Source: Candidatus Hodarchaeota archaeon (GTDB lineage Archaea > Asgardarchaeota > Heimdallarchaeia > Hodarchaeales > Hodarchaeaceae). Taken from it: DNA of 41,661 bases. This document shows, in pieces, positions 25,481 through 34,190 of the stretch (positions within the stretch are counted from its first letter, which is position 1; each line of letters opens with the position of its first letter). The notes beneath the pieces were generated by a model that worked only from the letters and a program-made list of their open reading frames with translations, was not told where the DNA came from and did no database searches. The stretch is taken from NCBI GenBank assembly GCA_016840035.1, contig JAEOTC010000208.1, positions 1 to 41,661 of the forward strand, written 5' to 3'. The position numbers were made by a program, and so were the translations under genes.

Positions 25481-26032
25481 ATGAAAGATATTTCAACCCC
25501 AACTCCTCAGATAATCAAGAACAGACAAATAAAGCTGCTAGGATGCATTTTTTTCGGAAATCCTTTTCATCAGGCAAAAGAGTGGAGCTATGAAAATGAG
25601 ATTGGTAATTTATGGATTCGTTTCATGAATTTGACAAAGCAATACAAAGAATATTTAGAGAAGTTATCCTCTAACTCCACACTTGGTTACGAGTTACATT
25701 TAGAACCCGCAGATTATTCAACAACAAATCAGTACTATGTTATGGTGGGTATTGAGATTGGAGAGATTGAAGAAATACCACTCGAGTTCTTTACGAAAAG
25801 CCTTCCCCGAACCGATTATGTTGAATTTACTACTCAGATGGCTAGAAAAAGAGAACAAGGCGCGTATATTTACCAAACATGGATGCCTCGTGAAAAAATT
25901 ACCCAACGATATCCGTACGTACTCCAGAAATACGATTCTAATCGATATCGTGGATTGGACGATCCATCCTCTGAAATAGATTGGTTGATACCTGTTTTAA
26001 GAGGCAAACAAAAGAGTGATACAGATGAGTGA
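25481..26032 (+). CDS. GyrI-like effector-binding domain protein
   Basis: The product is 183 residues from the ATG at 25481; an in-frame TTG at 25472 is an alternative. The sequence is that of the GyrI/AraC effector-binding fold: IKLLGCIFFGNPF, a long helix, LGYELHL, YYVMVGIEI, VEFTTQMARKREQGAYIYQTW. These domains bind small molecules, often multidrug-like ligands. There is no DNA-binding part; the ArsR gene overlapping its 3' end could supply one. ATG of the ArsR gene (26025) lies inside the last codons, indicating coupling. Confidence 0.75.
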   Translation: MKDISTPTPQIIKNRQIKLLGCIFFGNPFHQAKEWSYENEIGNLWIRFMNLTKQYKEYLEKLSSNSTLGYELHLEPADYSTTNQYYVMVGIEIGEIEEIPLEFFTKSLPRTDYVEFTTQMARKREQGAYIYQTWMPREKITQRYPYVLQKYDSNRYRGLDDPSSEIDWLIPVLRGKQKSDTDE

Positions 26033-26426
26033 ATTACCCATTACAGATCTCTTACTGAGTTATGAGAGGAATTTTGAAGGAATCAAATCGATTTTAAATG
26101 CTTTATCGCATGAAAAACGACTCCAAATTTTGTTAAGCTTACTTACTGGAGATAAATCATTTCGAGAGCTAAAAAAAGAGACAAATCTAGAAAAAACTGC
26201 TTTGGCACATCATTTAAACCAAATGATTGCGATTCAATTAATACAAAAACCTGCATACAATACTTATAGTTTACATATTGATGGTGAACGGTTTTTGAGA
26301 ATAATTGAGAGAGCATTTCAGCATACAAATCTGAAGTTAACGAAAGATAAGGAACAAATGGAAACTAGGCAATTTTCAGCCAAATTTGCAGATAATTTCT
26401 TTGGATTTGAGAAGAATACAAGATAA
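26025..26426 (+). CDS. ArsR-family winged-helix regulator
   Basis: The product is 133 residues from the ATG at 26025; a GTG at 26016 is in frame. Residues about 20-85 are an ArsR-type winged helix: ILNALSHEKRLQILLSLLTG, FRELKKETNLEKTALAHHLN, then a wing. No metal-binding Cys are present. It overlaps the GyrI-like gene by 8 bases, so the pair probably forms a split regulator: ligand sensor plus DNA binder. The target is unknown; the convergent CDF-like gene is the nearest neighbour. Confidence 0.85.
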   Translation: MSELPITDLLLSYERNFEGIKSILNALSHEKRLQILLSLLTGDKSFRELKKETNLEKTALAHHLNQMIAIQLIQKPAYNTYSLHIDGERFLRIIERAFQHTNLKLTKDKEQMETRQFSAKFADNFFGFEKNTR

Positions 26427-26432
26427 ATCAAG

Positions 26433-28472
26433 CTAATGATTATATCGTGCTTTGTTTTTTCGGACATGTTCCTCTCCCTCCTCGCTTAAAGAGTAGATAT
26501 TTTCACTCATCTGAATTAATTTCTTATGTTCAAGTTCTAATAGAGCCTGTTTAATGTCTTCTTGATTGTACCCATATTTAATTACAAAAGGTTCACCGTG
26601 ACTTTCTTTAATTACAATTGGTTGAAAATCTAACGAAAATCTATCTTGTATCATCTCATAAGTGTTAAAATCCTTAAAAATCTGATATAACACCCATTTC
26701 TCAAGCATACGGTATTGAAAGCGATTGAAGCTCTTCCACAAGCCTAGTTTATATTTTCCAAAGTCAATTTCCTCTCCCTGATTGTAACTTCTCAGGTCTG
26801 AAAGTATTTCATATGCTCCTCGGAGGACTAAAAAGCCAATGAAACAGCCGACAATTCCATCCATTATGTAAATCTGAAATTCACTTGCCGCAATAGCAAG
26901 TAGTACCAGTGAGGCATTTAACACATGATTCTTACTGTCTTCTGATTGAGCCAAGATAGTCAAACTTCGATTAAGATATCCGCTATATTTCTGATAAATA
27001 TATAATAGAAAACATGCAATGATAGAGACTACAGCGACAAAAACTCCAAAATTACCTTCACTGATGGGAGTTGGATTCATCATTCTCGTTACACTTGAGA
27101 CCAGAATTCCCACTCCAGAAATAGCCATAAGAATGATCAATAGGTACGTTGCTTCTGTTTCTTTCTTAATCCACATTGCAATAGTCACAATAATAGATGA
27201 TATGCCATCAATTGCTGAATCAATTCCATCCCCTAATAGTCCAACGCTTCCTGTAAGCACAAATCCAAATAATTTTAGAGTTGCGAGTACCAAATGTATT
27301 ACTAAGGAGAGTAAAGGAGATATAGATGGTTGCGCCAGGGATTTAACAGCTGTAAAGAATCTAACCATCTGTTTTGCCTGTTTATCAGCTCTTGGGATTG
27401 CTTTTTCTGTTAAATGAAAAAAGTCTCCTTCTACTCTGACTAGTCCTTCTAGCTGTAAAAGACGAATCCCCTGATAATTTATCCAAAGATGTTCTGAATC
27501 CAGATTTTCTCTGAAAAACATTGCTGCCCCGAATAGCATAGCAATCCTATTATCTAGATATAGTATTTCCTCATACGTGTGAGGGCGACTATTCAAAAGA
27601 ATCAGAATATGGTGCATAAAATGGTCATAATTACTCTTCCGTACTTCAGATAGAATATTGATTCCATAAATTATAACAATTAGTCCTGTAACATATTTTA
27701 TATTTAACTCCATACTTACAGCACTAATAATGACGAATAATGAAGAAAAAACTGTGCTACGGTGGTGAAGTGCAAGAACTTTTACATTAACATTTTCATT
27801 TAAATACCCCGAACAGTAAATTGTCAGAAATGAGATCAGAGCTATTGAAATGCCAATAATTATGATAAGTCCTGTACTTTCTAAATTGTAAGTAATGACG
27901 CCAGTACTAATTATTGTTAGGCCATAAATCATGACCCCTACACCAATGATTGAAATCGAAATTCGAAATATACGTGAGGATAGTTTTCTAATAGGATTTC
28001 TTGAGGCCGTTAATATTTGATAGAAGTTTAAGCTCATTATAATAAGAAAAATTCCCTCTAGAGCGAAAATAGGGTTTTGTGAAATTGAAAAACCTACAAA
28101 ATTCAGAGCTGTTAGAAATATCAGAGTAATCGAAGAAATGAGAAAGGCAATGGAAGGTTTGATGAGAGTTTTAACAAAATCACTAATCTTTTGATCTCTT
28201 TCCTCTGTTTTATTTACTCTTTCCTTTCCTTGTAGAGTTAGCAAGTATTTCTCGTCTTCAACAAGTTCAATGTGATTTTTCTTCTCTAATCGACGTAATC
28301 TCTTCCCTAAATATTCCATTTTTCTATTCTTCGATCTTCTTTGCCACCAATGGACAGTAAACTCATTATCCAGCTTAGTAATGATATTTTTCATATTTTG
28401 TGGCTCATCCTCAACAAGACGTAACAGGATTTTATCAAAATTATGAGAACTGAAGATCAAAGATGATTTCAT
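26433..28472 (-). CDS. tandem CDF-like membrane protein with three winged-helix-like segments
   Basis: The product is 679 residues. An N-terminal winged-helix-like domain (about 8-88) precedes a degenerate six-helix CDF-like half (about 100-278). A second winged-helix-like segment follows (284-360), then a clearer CDF half (about 378-562), then a third such segment (about 590-673, ending YSLSEEGEEHV). In the second half TM2 has D418-x3-D422 (GDGIDSAID) as in zinc transporters, but the TM5 ligands read Asn515 and Asn519 instead of His and Asp. In the first half only His236 remains. It may be a membrane sensor derived from a transporter rather than a pump. Order and count of domains are from pattern only. 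Confidence 0.7.
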   Translation of the reverse strand: MKSSLIFSSHNFDKILLRLVEDEPQNMKNIITKLDNEFTVHWWQRRSKNRKMEYLGKRLRRLEKKNHIELVEDEKYLLTLQGKERVNKTEERDQKISDFVKTLIKPSIAFLISSITLIFLTALNFVGFSISQNPIFALEGIFLIIMSLNFYQILTASRNPIRKLSSRIFRISISIIGVGVMIYGLTIISTGVITYNLESTGLIIIIGISIALISFLTIYCSGYLNENVNVKVLALHHRSTVFSSLFVIISAVSMELNIKYVTGLIVIIYGINILSEVRKSNYDHFMHHILILLNSRPHTYEEILYLDNRIAMLFGAAMFFRENLDSEHLWINYQGIRLLQLEGLVRVEGDFFHLTEKAIPRADKQAKQMVRFFTAVKSLAQPSISPLLSLVIHLVLATLKLFGFVLTGSVGLLGDGIDSAIDGISSIIVTIAMWIKKETEATYLLIILMAISGVGILVSSVTRMMNPTPISEGNFGVFVAVVSIIACFLLYIYQKYSGYLNRSLTILAQSEDSKNHVLNASLVLLAIAASEFQIYIMDGIVGCFIGFLVLRGAYEILSDLRSYNQGEEIDFGKYKLGLWKSFNRFQYRMLEKWVLYQIFKDFNTYEMIQDRFSLDFQPIVIKESHGEPFVIKYGYNQEDIKQALLELEHKKLIQMSENIYSLSEEGEEHVRKNKARYNH

Positions 28473-28747
28473 GGTCGTTCACACCTTAGTACTTGCGTTA
28501 TTTTCGAAATTAGTTAATACAGATGAGATATGTCACGTTACTTATATTCAAAGCTCTATTATTGAATGTATGGGATTTGGTAATGTGAATTCTCTTATAA
28601 GTGGTTTCCTTTAGGAAATTGAAGAGCAAATTCTGGTGTTCGTCGGGTGAAAGATGACACCAAATTACTCAATGGTGTTCACAGATGTAAACATTTATAG
28701 GAAATAGATGATTAATCTTAATAAGGCTATTACTGAATGTGTTACAA
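28473..28747. promoter_or_regulatory. divergent intergenic region
   Basis: No gene is seen. TGGTGTTC occurs at about 28633 and 28672, and TGGTGT (about 28633) can pair with ACACCA (about 28656). ACATTTATAGG near 28690-28700 is a plausible TATA box for the methyltransferase-like gene. Confidence 0.3.
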
Positions 28748-29308
28748 ATGGAATTCGTACCTGAATTAAAACTAACTCTTTTAAGTGGAGGAATTTTCTT
28801 AATCATTTTTTATTTCCTTCAATTTGTTAATTTAACATTTGTTTCAAACGAAATGCGAAAGAAACTAGTCGATAGATCGACTTTCAGTAGAAAACAATGG
28901 ATTTTATCATTTATGAGTAAATTACTGGGAGTTTGTGTGATGATTCTAATGTTCTTAACACCTATTAGTAACCAAAGTATAGAATTTCTCCTTGGTGTTG
29001 GGATCTACTGTATGGGAATGATTGGTTTAAGAATTTCCGTTTTAAACTTCACTTCCACCCCTCTTGACCAACCTGTGACGAAGGGACTGTATTCATATTC
29101 TAGAAATCCTCAAGAAACCATGTTAATTGTAATTTTTCTTGGTATTACGCTTATTATTGGTTCAGGGTTGGTTCTCACTATACTGATCATATCGAAACTC
29201 CTAAGTCATTATCAATTATTAGCCCAAGAAGATGCTTGCCTTGAATTATATGGGGAGGAATATCGAAAATATATGCAGAGAGTTCCAAGGTATTTCTTAA
29301 TCTTCTAG
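28748..29308 (+). CDS. isoprenylcysteine/phospholipid methyltransferase-like membrane protein
   Basis: The product is 186 residues from the ATG at 28748; GTG at 28739 is an alternative. Four or five hydrophobic helices precede the SAM-binding C-terminal signature of the ICMT/PEMT group: TKGLYSYSRNPQETMLIVIF, then a helical hairpin, QEDACLELYGEEYRKYMQRV, and PRYFLIF. The usual RHP(x)Y is RNPQE here. Members methylate isoprenylated proteins, phospholipids or small hydrophobic substrates; which applies is unknown. It is followed after 15 bases by a membrane protein gene. Confidence 0.8.
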   Translation: MEFVPELKLTLLSGGIFLIIFYFLQFVNLTFVSNEMRKKLVDRSTFSRKQWILSFMSKLLGVCVMILMFLTPISNQSIEFLLGVGIYCMGMIGLRISVLNFTSTPLDQPVTKGLYSYSRNPQETMLIVIFLGITLIIGSGLVLTILIISKLLSHYQLLAQEDACLELYGEEYRKYMQRVPRYFLIF

Positions 29309-29323
29309 GACTGGTGAAAGACT

Positions 29324-29740
29324 ATGATGACACTCACAAGGGAAAATAAGTATAAATTTATTAAATTCTCATATTGGCTTGGTGCAATACTTGATGGAAT
29401 CTGGTGTATTATTCCCTTCATCTATATGTTTTTCTCTGATTTATCAATCTTCACAGACTTAGGCTATCCGAGTCCCATAAGCGAATTTGGATATTATGCA
29501 CTTGTTGGTGTAGTTGGCTTAATGTTCGGATGGACGCTCTTACTAATATGGGGGGTTCAAAAACCCATCGAACGTAAGGATACTTTGTTGTTGACAACTC
29601 TAGTCTGTGTTATCTTGCTGATACTACAAATTATCGGTTTTATAAACGGGAATAAATATATCCTTCCAATTTCATTACTTTCAAACCTAAGTGTAATATT
29701 TTACGGAATAGGATATGTTTGGGCAAGATCCTTAGAATAA
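29324..29740 (+). CDS. four-helix membrane protein, unknown
   Basis: The product is 138 residues with four hydrophobic helices (about 14-34, 53-77, 84-106 and 111-134) and short polar loops. A GGTG site lies 7 bases before tandem ATGs. It is similar in general shape to small DUF-type four-helix proteins, but I recognise no family. It is probably co-transcribed with the methyltransferase-like gene. Confidence 0.65.
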   Translation: MMTLTRENKYKFIKFSYWLGAILDGIWCIIPFIYMFFSDLSIFTDLGYPSPISEFGYYALVGVVGLMFGWTLLLIWGVQKPIERKDTLLLTTLVCVILLILQIIGFINGNKYILPISLLSNLSVIFYGIGYVWARSLE

Positions 29741-29789
29741 CTCATTATCTATAACTTTTAATCAATAGAAACAAGAATTTTTAAGATAT

Positions 29790-30194
29790 TCACTTATCAG
29801 CTAACGTAGAATCAATTAATTCAAGTAATGGTTCAAGTAGTGTGTGAATTCGGTCTTTAATTTGTTGATTGAGCTCATTTAGCTCTTTTATTCCCTTCTC
29901 AGTAATTTCATAATGACGAAGTTTCCTCCCTTCAGACATTTGTATGGATTTAACAAGATCAGCTCTCTCCAATTTCCGCAATTCAGTATAAATTGTACCT
30001 GTTTTAACTTCTAATGAAGTATTGATCGCTTTTGGTACGATCTGACGAATCTCATACCCCGTAATTTGGGGATTTTTTAGAATTAATGCAAGGAATAACG
30101 CTCGAATAATTGGTAACGGGCGTAGGATTTTCTGTTTCTCTGTGGTTTCCTTTAATTGGTCATTGGTTTTTTTTTCATCATCCATGATTTTCAA
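29790..30194 (-). CDS. PadR-family transcriptional regulator
   Basis: The product is 134 residues from a TTG at 30192-30194 that follows AAGGAT at 5 bases; an ATG three codons in is possible. A polar 25-residue N-terminus precedes the PadR winged helix: PIIRALFLALILKNPQITGYEIRQ (helices 1-2), TGTIYTELRKLERADLVKSI (recognition helix and wing) and LRHYEITEKGIKELNEL. A C-terminal dimerisation helix follows. It lies 53 bases downstream of the CopD-like gene on the same strand, the usual local arrangement of a regulator with its target. Confidence 0.88.
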   Translation of the reverse strand: MKIMDDEKKTNDQLKETTEKQKILRPLPIIRALFLALILKNPQITGYEIRQIVPKAINTSLEVKTGTIYTELRKLERADLVKSIQMSEGRKLRHYEITEKGIKELNELNQQIKDRIHTLLEPLLELIDSTLADK

Positions 30195-30247
30195 ATCGAT
30201 CCTTCATAACCTGTAGTGAATAAATGATGAGTGATTGAAAAACTCTC

Positions 30248-30727
30248 CTAGGACGAAACTGCGACACCAACTAAGATAGCACTCAAGAATAGGACGAGAG
30301 TTGCTAGTAGAATATTCAGAAATAGTAACAACACAGATAGTCTTTCTTCTTTTTTAGAATTCAGATTTAGTTTCTTCAGTATTTGGCTTCTTGTGAGCAT
30401 GACTAAAATCATGGAAACATAAAGCACATGTTTGATAGTTGTTAGTATTGAATATTCATTTCCTAAACTGATAAACCCTAAATATAATCCTGAATATCTT
30501 GCAAGTAATACTCCGGTTAGAAATAGCATTACCATGCTAATATAAATCAAACTTCGCATACGATGTTGAATAGTCTTCATAAACTGTTTGGTTTCTGGAC
30601 TTTTAGGTAAGACTCTCTTTGTTGATGGCAAAATCACGAATCCCATTGTAAATAAGCCCCCTACCCAGATTGCTGTTGCTATGTCGTGCAGAAATTTCAC
30701 AATAACGTAAACTAAATCGATGTCCAA
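30248..30727 (-). CDS. CopD-like membrane protein
   Basis: The product is 159 residues from a TTG at 30725-30727, supported by GGTGAT 5 bases upstream. Four helices are evident (about 8-30, 54-76, 89-107 and 131-155). The N-terminal segment KFLHDIATAIWVGGLF with its His, and the central RSLIYISMVMLFLTGVLL, are those of the CopD/DUF4149 group of membrane proteins. In copper systems CopD helps uptake, but many homologues have no proven link to copper. Paired with the PadR gene. Confidence 0.65.
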   Translation of the reverse strand: MDIDLVYVIVKFLHDIATAIWVGGLFTMGFVILPSTKRVLPKSPETKQFMKTIQHRMRSLIYISMVMLFLTGVLLARYSGLYLGFISLGNEYSILTTIKHVLYVSMILVMLTRSQILKKLNLNSKKEERLSVLLLFLNILLATLVLFLSAILVGVAVSS

Positions 30728-30751
30728 TATTTATCACCAGTAGATAACAAT

Positions 30752-30768
30752 ATGTCGTAGTTATACAT
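30752..30768. promoter_or_regulatory. candidate PadR operator
   Basis: ATGT (30752-30755), 9 bases, ACAT (30765-30768). PadR proteins typically bind ATGT-N8-10-ACAT. The site is 25 bases upstream of the CopD-like start, next to TATA-like ATATATATATTTATA (about 30780-30794). This fits local control by the PadR protein encoded in the same unit. Confidence 0.45.
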
Positions 30769-30809
30769 GTAGCTTGATGATATATATATTTATACTAGAT
30801 TCTTAGATA

Positions 30810-30849
30810 ACAAAACGAGAGTATAACCAAAATAAATGCTCTCTTTTGT
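30810..30849 (+). promoter_or_regulatory. inverted repeat in leader of membrane protein gene
   Basis: ACAAAACGAGAG (30810-30821) and CTCTCTTTTGT (30839-30849) are complementary with one bulged base. The arms flank 17 bases just ahead of the GGTGA ribosome site of the gene at 30883. It could be an operator or an RNA hairpin that shields translation. Confidence 0.4.
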
Positions 30850-30882
30850 TTACAATTTGAGTTTTATTTGGTGAATTTTGAA

Positions 30883-31710
30883 ATGAACAGGAAAAATTCT
30901 TTAGGTATCCTTCTTTCTGTAATTGGTGCCATTCTTGGGATTATAGGAACATGGATTCTTTTTGTACTATATTATGAACCGTATCAAACAGCAATGCTTG
31001 CACCACCACCAGCAGGAGTCGGTACTGACGCAATAATCATCATTTTTCTACCATTTATTGCAGATTTTGGGATAATTGGTGGTGTATTGTATATTATTAG
31101 TGCCTTAGGTTTTTGGTCAGATTCCGAATGGGCTTTTCCCACAGCTGTCGTGGCAAATATTTTTGCATTACTATCAGGTTTCTGGCCTTTTATTCCTGCA
31201 ATTACAGTAGGTCAACCTCCAGTCTTTTTGGCCATATTTTTTCCTAATCTCTTAATTTACTTCCTTTTAATGGTGTATGTAGGTGATACAACCTGGATTA
31301 GGACGTTAATTGCCTTAACTGTTGGTATAGCTTTCGTCATGTCATTCATGAACGGAGTAGCATCCACAAACCGTATTCTTGGTGTCATTGCAGGTAAAAT
31401 TGCTAGTGGTGGTCCAATTTATGTGCTTTCACAACGAATAAATTGGCTTGCATCTTTGGGGTACGCAGTAACTACCGCAGGAATCTTATTATTTCACAAA
31501 AAAGAATGGGTTCGTTTTGTGGGTCTTGGAGCGGCCGTTCTTGAAATAATTGGAGGTATGCCACTTGCTATACTAAACACTATTGACAAAGGGGAAATAT
31601 CTATGTTTTTCTTTGCCCCAGTGCTTAGTTTGCCATTACTTGTGATTTTCCTCTGGCCTAATCTTTGGCAACGATTAGTATACTCCTCAGAAAAAGCGAC
31701 GATAACGTAA
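30883..31710 (+). CDS. multi-pass membrane protein, unknown
   Basis: The product is 275 residues from the ATG at 30883, chosen for GGTGA at 30870-30874; TTG at 30868 and GTG at 30871 are in frame. About eight hydrophobic helices span the whole protein, starting with NSLGILLSVIGAILGIIGTW. An extracellular loop (YEPYQTAMLAPPPAGVGTD, about 35-53) and conserved-looking Gly-rich helices suggest a small transporter or channel-like fold, but I recognise no family. Confidence 0.65.
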   Translation: MNRKNSLGILLSVIGAILGIIGTWILFVLYYEPYQTAMLAPPPAGVGTDAIIIIFLPFIADFGIIGGVLYIISALGFWSDSEWAFPTAVVANIFALLSGFWPFIPAITVGQPPVFLAIFFPNLLIYFLLMVYVGDTTWIRTLIALTVGIAFVMSFMNGVASTNRILGVIAGKIASGGPIYVLSQRINWLASLGYAVTTAGILLFHKKEWVRFVGLGAAVLEIIGGMPLAILNTIDKGEISMFFFAPVLSLPLLVIFLWPNLWQRLVYSSEKATIT

Positions 31711-31719
31711 AGCTTATCT

Positions 31720-31740
31720 TCCCTTTTCCTCCCTTTTTTA
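31720..31740 (+). terminator. oligo-T terminator
   Basis: A pyrimidine-rich run ending in T6 (31734-31739) follows the membrane protein stop. A short palindrome ACTTCTCTAGAAGT (31745-31758) overlaps the stop of the convergent gene. Confidence 0.4.
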
Positions 31741-31750
31741 TTCTACTTCT

Positions 31751-32773
31751 CTAGAAGTCATTAAACCGTTTAAAAATTCTACATATTGCCAAACTGATCC
31801 ATTTTTGTACTTCCTTGGATGCTTTACTCTCTCTCTCTATATGTTTTTTAGAGTATGATGACTTCCAAAGTCCATTTGGCTGTTGGTGTTCCTTTAACCA
31901 ATTTAATGCGTTTTTGATATCTTTGTCTTCATGAGAGAAACCAATCATCGATAGCGAATCCAATGCCGCAACAAGGTGATTCCACCAGTAAGGATACTGA
32001 AATCTAACCCAATAGTCAGCATCTTGATAAGAAGTATAATGGGGATCCTTTTGAAAAAACCTCGCTTTGAGTAGGTTCGCAGCGTGTCTTATTTCAGTAG
32101 ATTCGCGATATTTGGGATGAGCGACGAAGGCACGGATGACCATTCCTGTCCAATTATGAGAGGATGGTTTGGAAAGCAGTTCTGGTGTGTATTTTACAGT
32201 TTTAACTTTCTGTGATGTTAAACGAGTGACTTCCTTCCAAGAATAGTCTGTAGCCATTAATGCTCCCGATAACCATCCGCCGTCATTCTGGCGAACAGAT
32301 AATAACCATTGAAGTCCTTTTTCCACACGAGGATCGGTACCATATCCGCATTTTATCAGAAGGGATAATATTACCCCAGTATAGTAAGCAGCATATTGGG
32401 TTCCTAATATTCCACGGATATCTCCCTCTTTCGTTTGACAGGAAAATATAAACTCTGCAGCTCTTTCAACCGAGGAATTTGTATTATTCATCTCATACTG
32501 GTCAATAAGGAAACGAAACTGTTTCCATGTCTCTGTAAGGTCAAAATTTACAGCAGGATGTTTCTTACGATTTTTGGATGGGGATTTCCATGAACCATTT
32601 GCTTGTTGACGTTTCAATATTCTTTGAACTACGGGTAGTTCCCAGATATCTTGGATTCTATTCACTCTTTCTTCTAATAAATCACGTCGAGTGAAATATT
32701 CAATAGCAGGACCGTTTTTTTCCAGTAAAGCGGGAATAGAGTCGAATTTGAGCTGTTTCTGCCAAGGTTTCAT
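31751..32773 (-). CDS. prenyltransferase/squalene-oxidase-repeat toroid protein
   Basis: The product is 340 residues from the ATG at 32771-32773 (AGGA upstream); a TTG at 32851 would add 26 residues without support. Three QW-type motifs, RQQANGSWKS, RQNDGGWLSG and HQQPNGLWKS, mark the helical repeats of the alpha/alpha-toroid shared by terpene cyclases and protein prenyltransferases. The DxDD acid motif of squalene-hopene cyclases and the zinc ligands of prenyltransferases are not evident, so it may bind rather than convert an isoprenoid or polysaccharide. There is no signal peptide. It is divergent from the Kelch protein gene. Confidence 0.75.
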   Translation of the reverse strand: MKPWQKQLKFDSIPALLEKNGPAIEYFTRRDLLEERVNRIQDIWELPVVQRILKRQQANGSWKSPSKNRKKHPAVNFDLTETWKQFRFLIDQYEMNNTNSSVERAAEFIFSCQTKEGDIRGILGTQYAAYYTGVILSLLIKCGYGTDPRVEKGLQWLLSVRQNDGGWLSGALMATDYSWKEVTRLTSQKVKTVKYTPELLSKPSSHNWTGMVIRAFVAHPKYRESTEIRHAANLLKARFFQKDPHYTSYQDADYWVRFQYPYWWNHLVAALDSLSMIGFSHEDKDIKNALNWLKEHQQPNGLWKSSYSKKHIERESKASKEVQKWISLAICRIFKRFNDF

Positions 32774-32913
32774 GAGATTGGTTCCTATTCTGCAAATAAG
32801 ATTCTTTGATGAAGTAATGAAGTATGTTAAATCAGAGAATTGTCCTAACAAAAACTCTTTTGATATAAGAATTGTCTTTAAAGGTGATTAGGGACATTGT
32901 AGGTGAATGGTTC

Positions 32914-34095
32914 GTGAAAAAATGGATCAAAATCTTGGTTATATTTCTAATAAGTGTTAATCTTTCTATCATCTTTCCTGTTCAGAGTAGGGTGTTTACT
33001 AGTACTGCATATCCAGAAGCAAGAGCTGGGCATTCAATGGTATATGATCCCATTCATAATGAGATTATTATGTTTGGGGGTATGAGAGACAACTTAAATA
33101 CTCCGAATAGTTATCTAAATGATACGTGGATTTTTTATTGCGCAAATAACTCTTGGAGACAAATTACTCCTATTATTAGTCCTGCTACTAGGGTAACACA
33201 TGATATGATTTATGATTCAGCGAATAAAAAGGCGGTACTGTTTGGAGGAGGAAATAGGGACCAACTATTTAATGATACATGGATTTTTGATCCAGAAACT
33301 CGTACTTGGTGTGAATTAGCTCCCAATAATCGACCTCAACCTGTGAATGATCCTGAACTGTATTATGATCCTTTAAATCAAGCAGTTATTCTATTTGGAG
33401 GATACCTTGAGAACGGATATTCTGATGAGACCTGGAAATATTCGGTATCAAATAATTCTTGGGAACAGATTTTTCCATCAAACAGTCCTTCAAGTCGATA
33501 TGGTCATAGAATGATATATAATACAATGAGTCAAACGGGCTTTTTGTTCGGTGGTCATGCAAATGGTATTAGCGATAGAATAGAAAATGACCTGTGGTTA
33601 TTTAACATAGCAGATAATTCTTGGACTGAATCGACATCTGGAACTCTTCCTTCAACACGTTATTGGCATGATATGGTGTACAATCCGGTTAAAAATGAGT
33701 CAATAGTGTTCGGTGGAAGATCAAGTGCCTTTAATTTCAATTGCAGAGATGATACATGGATCTTTAGTCATGGAACAAATACTTGGGAAGAAATTACCGG
33801 TGAAGGACCATCTGAACGAATGACTTTCTCAATGGTCTATAATTCAAATGATGCTAAAGTCTATCTTTATGGAGGCAACAGAGATCCCAATACAGAGATT
33901 TATAATGATATGTGGGTCTTTTGTACACAAACTAGGTCATGGTCAAAACCTAGCGTGACCTCATCCGTCCAATCTGAAGACATGAGTTCTTCTAGTACAT
34001 CTTCCCCCTCAGAGGACTCTACTTCCTCTCTTTACATAACTAGCCTGCTAATGACACTAACTTTATTAGGTCAAAAACGAAGAAAACGGAAATAA
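32914..34095 (+). CDS. surface-anchored six-blade Kelch protein
   Basis: The product is 393 residues from a GTG at 32914, chosen for AGGTGA at 32901-32906 and the signal peptide that follows (MKKWIKILVIFLISVNLSII). A TTG at 32872 is less likely. Six Kelch repeats follow (pattern H-x-M-(V/I)-Y-(D/N), FGG, N-D-x-W-x-(F/Y), N-x-W), enough for a closed beta-propeller. The C-terminus is Ser/Thr-rich, then LYITSLLMTLTLLG and the basic GQKRRKRK, giving an external propeller on a membrane stalk. It probably binds protein or glycan partners at the surface. Confidence 0.9.
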   Translation: MKKWIKILVIFLISVNLSIIFPVQSRVFTSTAYPEARAGHSMVYDPIHNEIIMFGGMRDNLNTPNSYLNDTWIFYCANNSWRQITPIISPATRVTHDMIYDSANKKAVLFGGGNRDQLFNDTWIFDPETRTWCELAPNNRPQPVNDPELYYDPLNQAVILFGGYLENGYSDETWKYSVSNNSWEQIFPSNSPSSRYGHRMIYNTMSQTGFLFGGHANGISDRIENDLWLFNIADNSWTESTSGTLPSTRYWHDMVYNPVKNESIVFGGRSSAFNFNCRDDTWIFSHGTNTWEEITGEGPSERMTFSMVYNSNDAKVYLYGGNRDPNTEIYNDMWVFCTQTRSWSKPSVTSSVQSEDMSSSSTSSPSEDSTSSLYITSLLMTLTLLGQKRRKRK

Positions 34096-34130
34096 TCCAC
34101 AATCCTATTTCTTTTTATATTCTCAAAAGG

Positions 34131-34147
34131 CGAAGTTCAAAACTTCG
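34131..34147. terminator. bidirectional hairpin between convergent genes
   Basis: CGAAGTT (34131-34137) and AACTTCG (34141-34147) are exact complements around CAA. The hairpin lies between the Kelch stop and the stop of the tandem GNAT gene; A/T-rich tracts flank both sides. Confidence 0.5.
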
Positions 34148-34190
34148 AAAATTCATGAAGTAGAACAAATCACGTTTCCTTACTATTCCT

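Noticed and set aside
27019..27417. 132-codon plus-strand ORF within the CDF-like gene
   Set aside because: It mirrors the membrane helices of the minus-strand gene, whose frame has recognisable CDF motifs.
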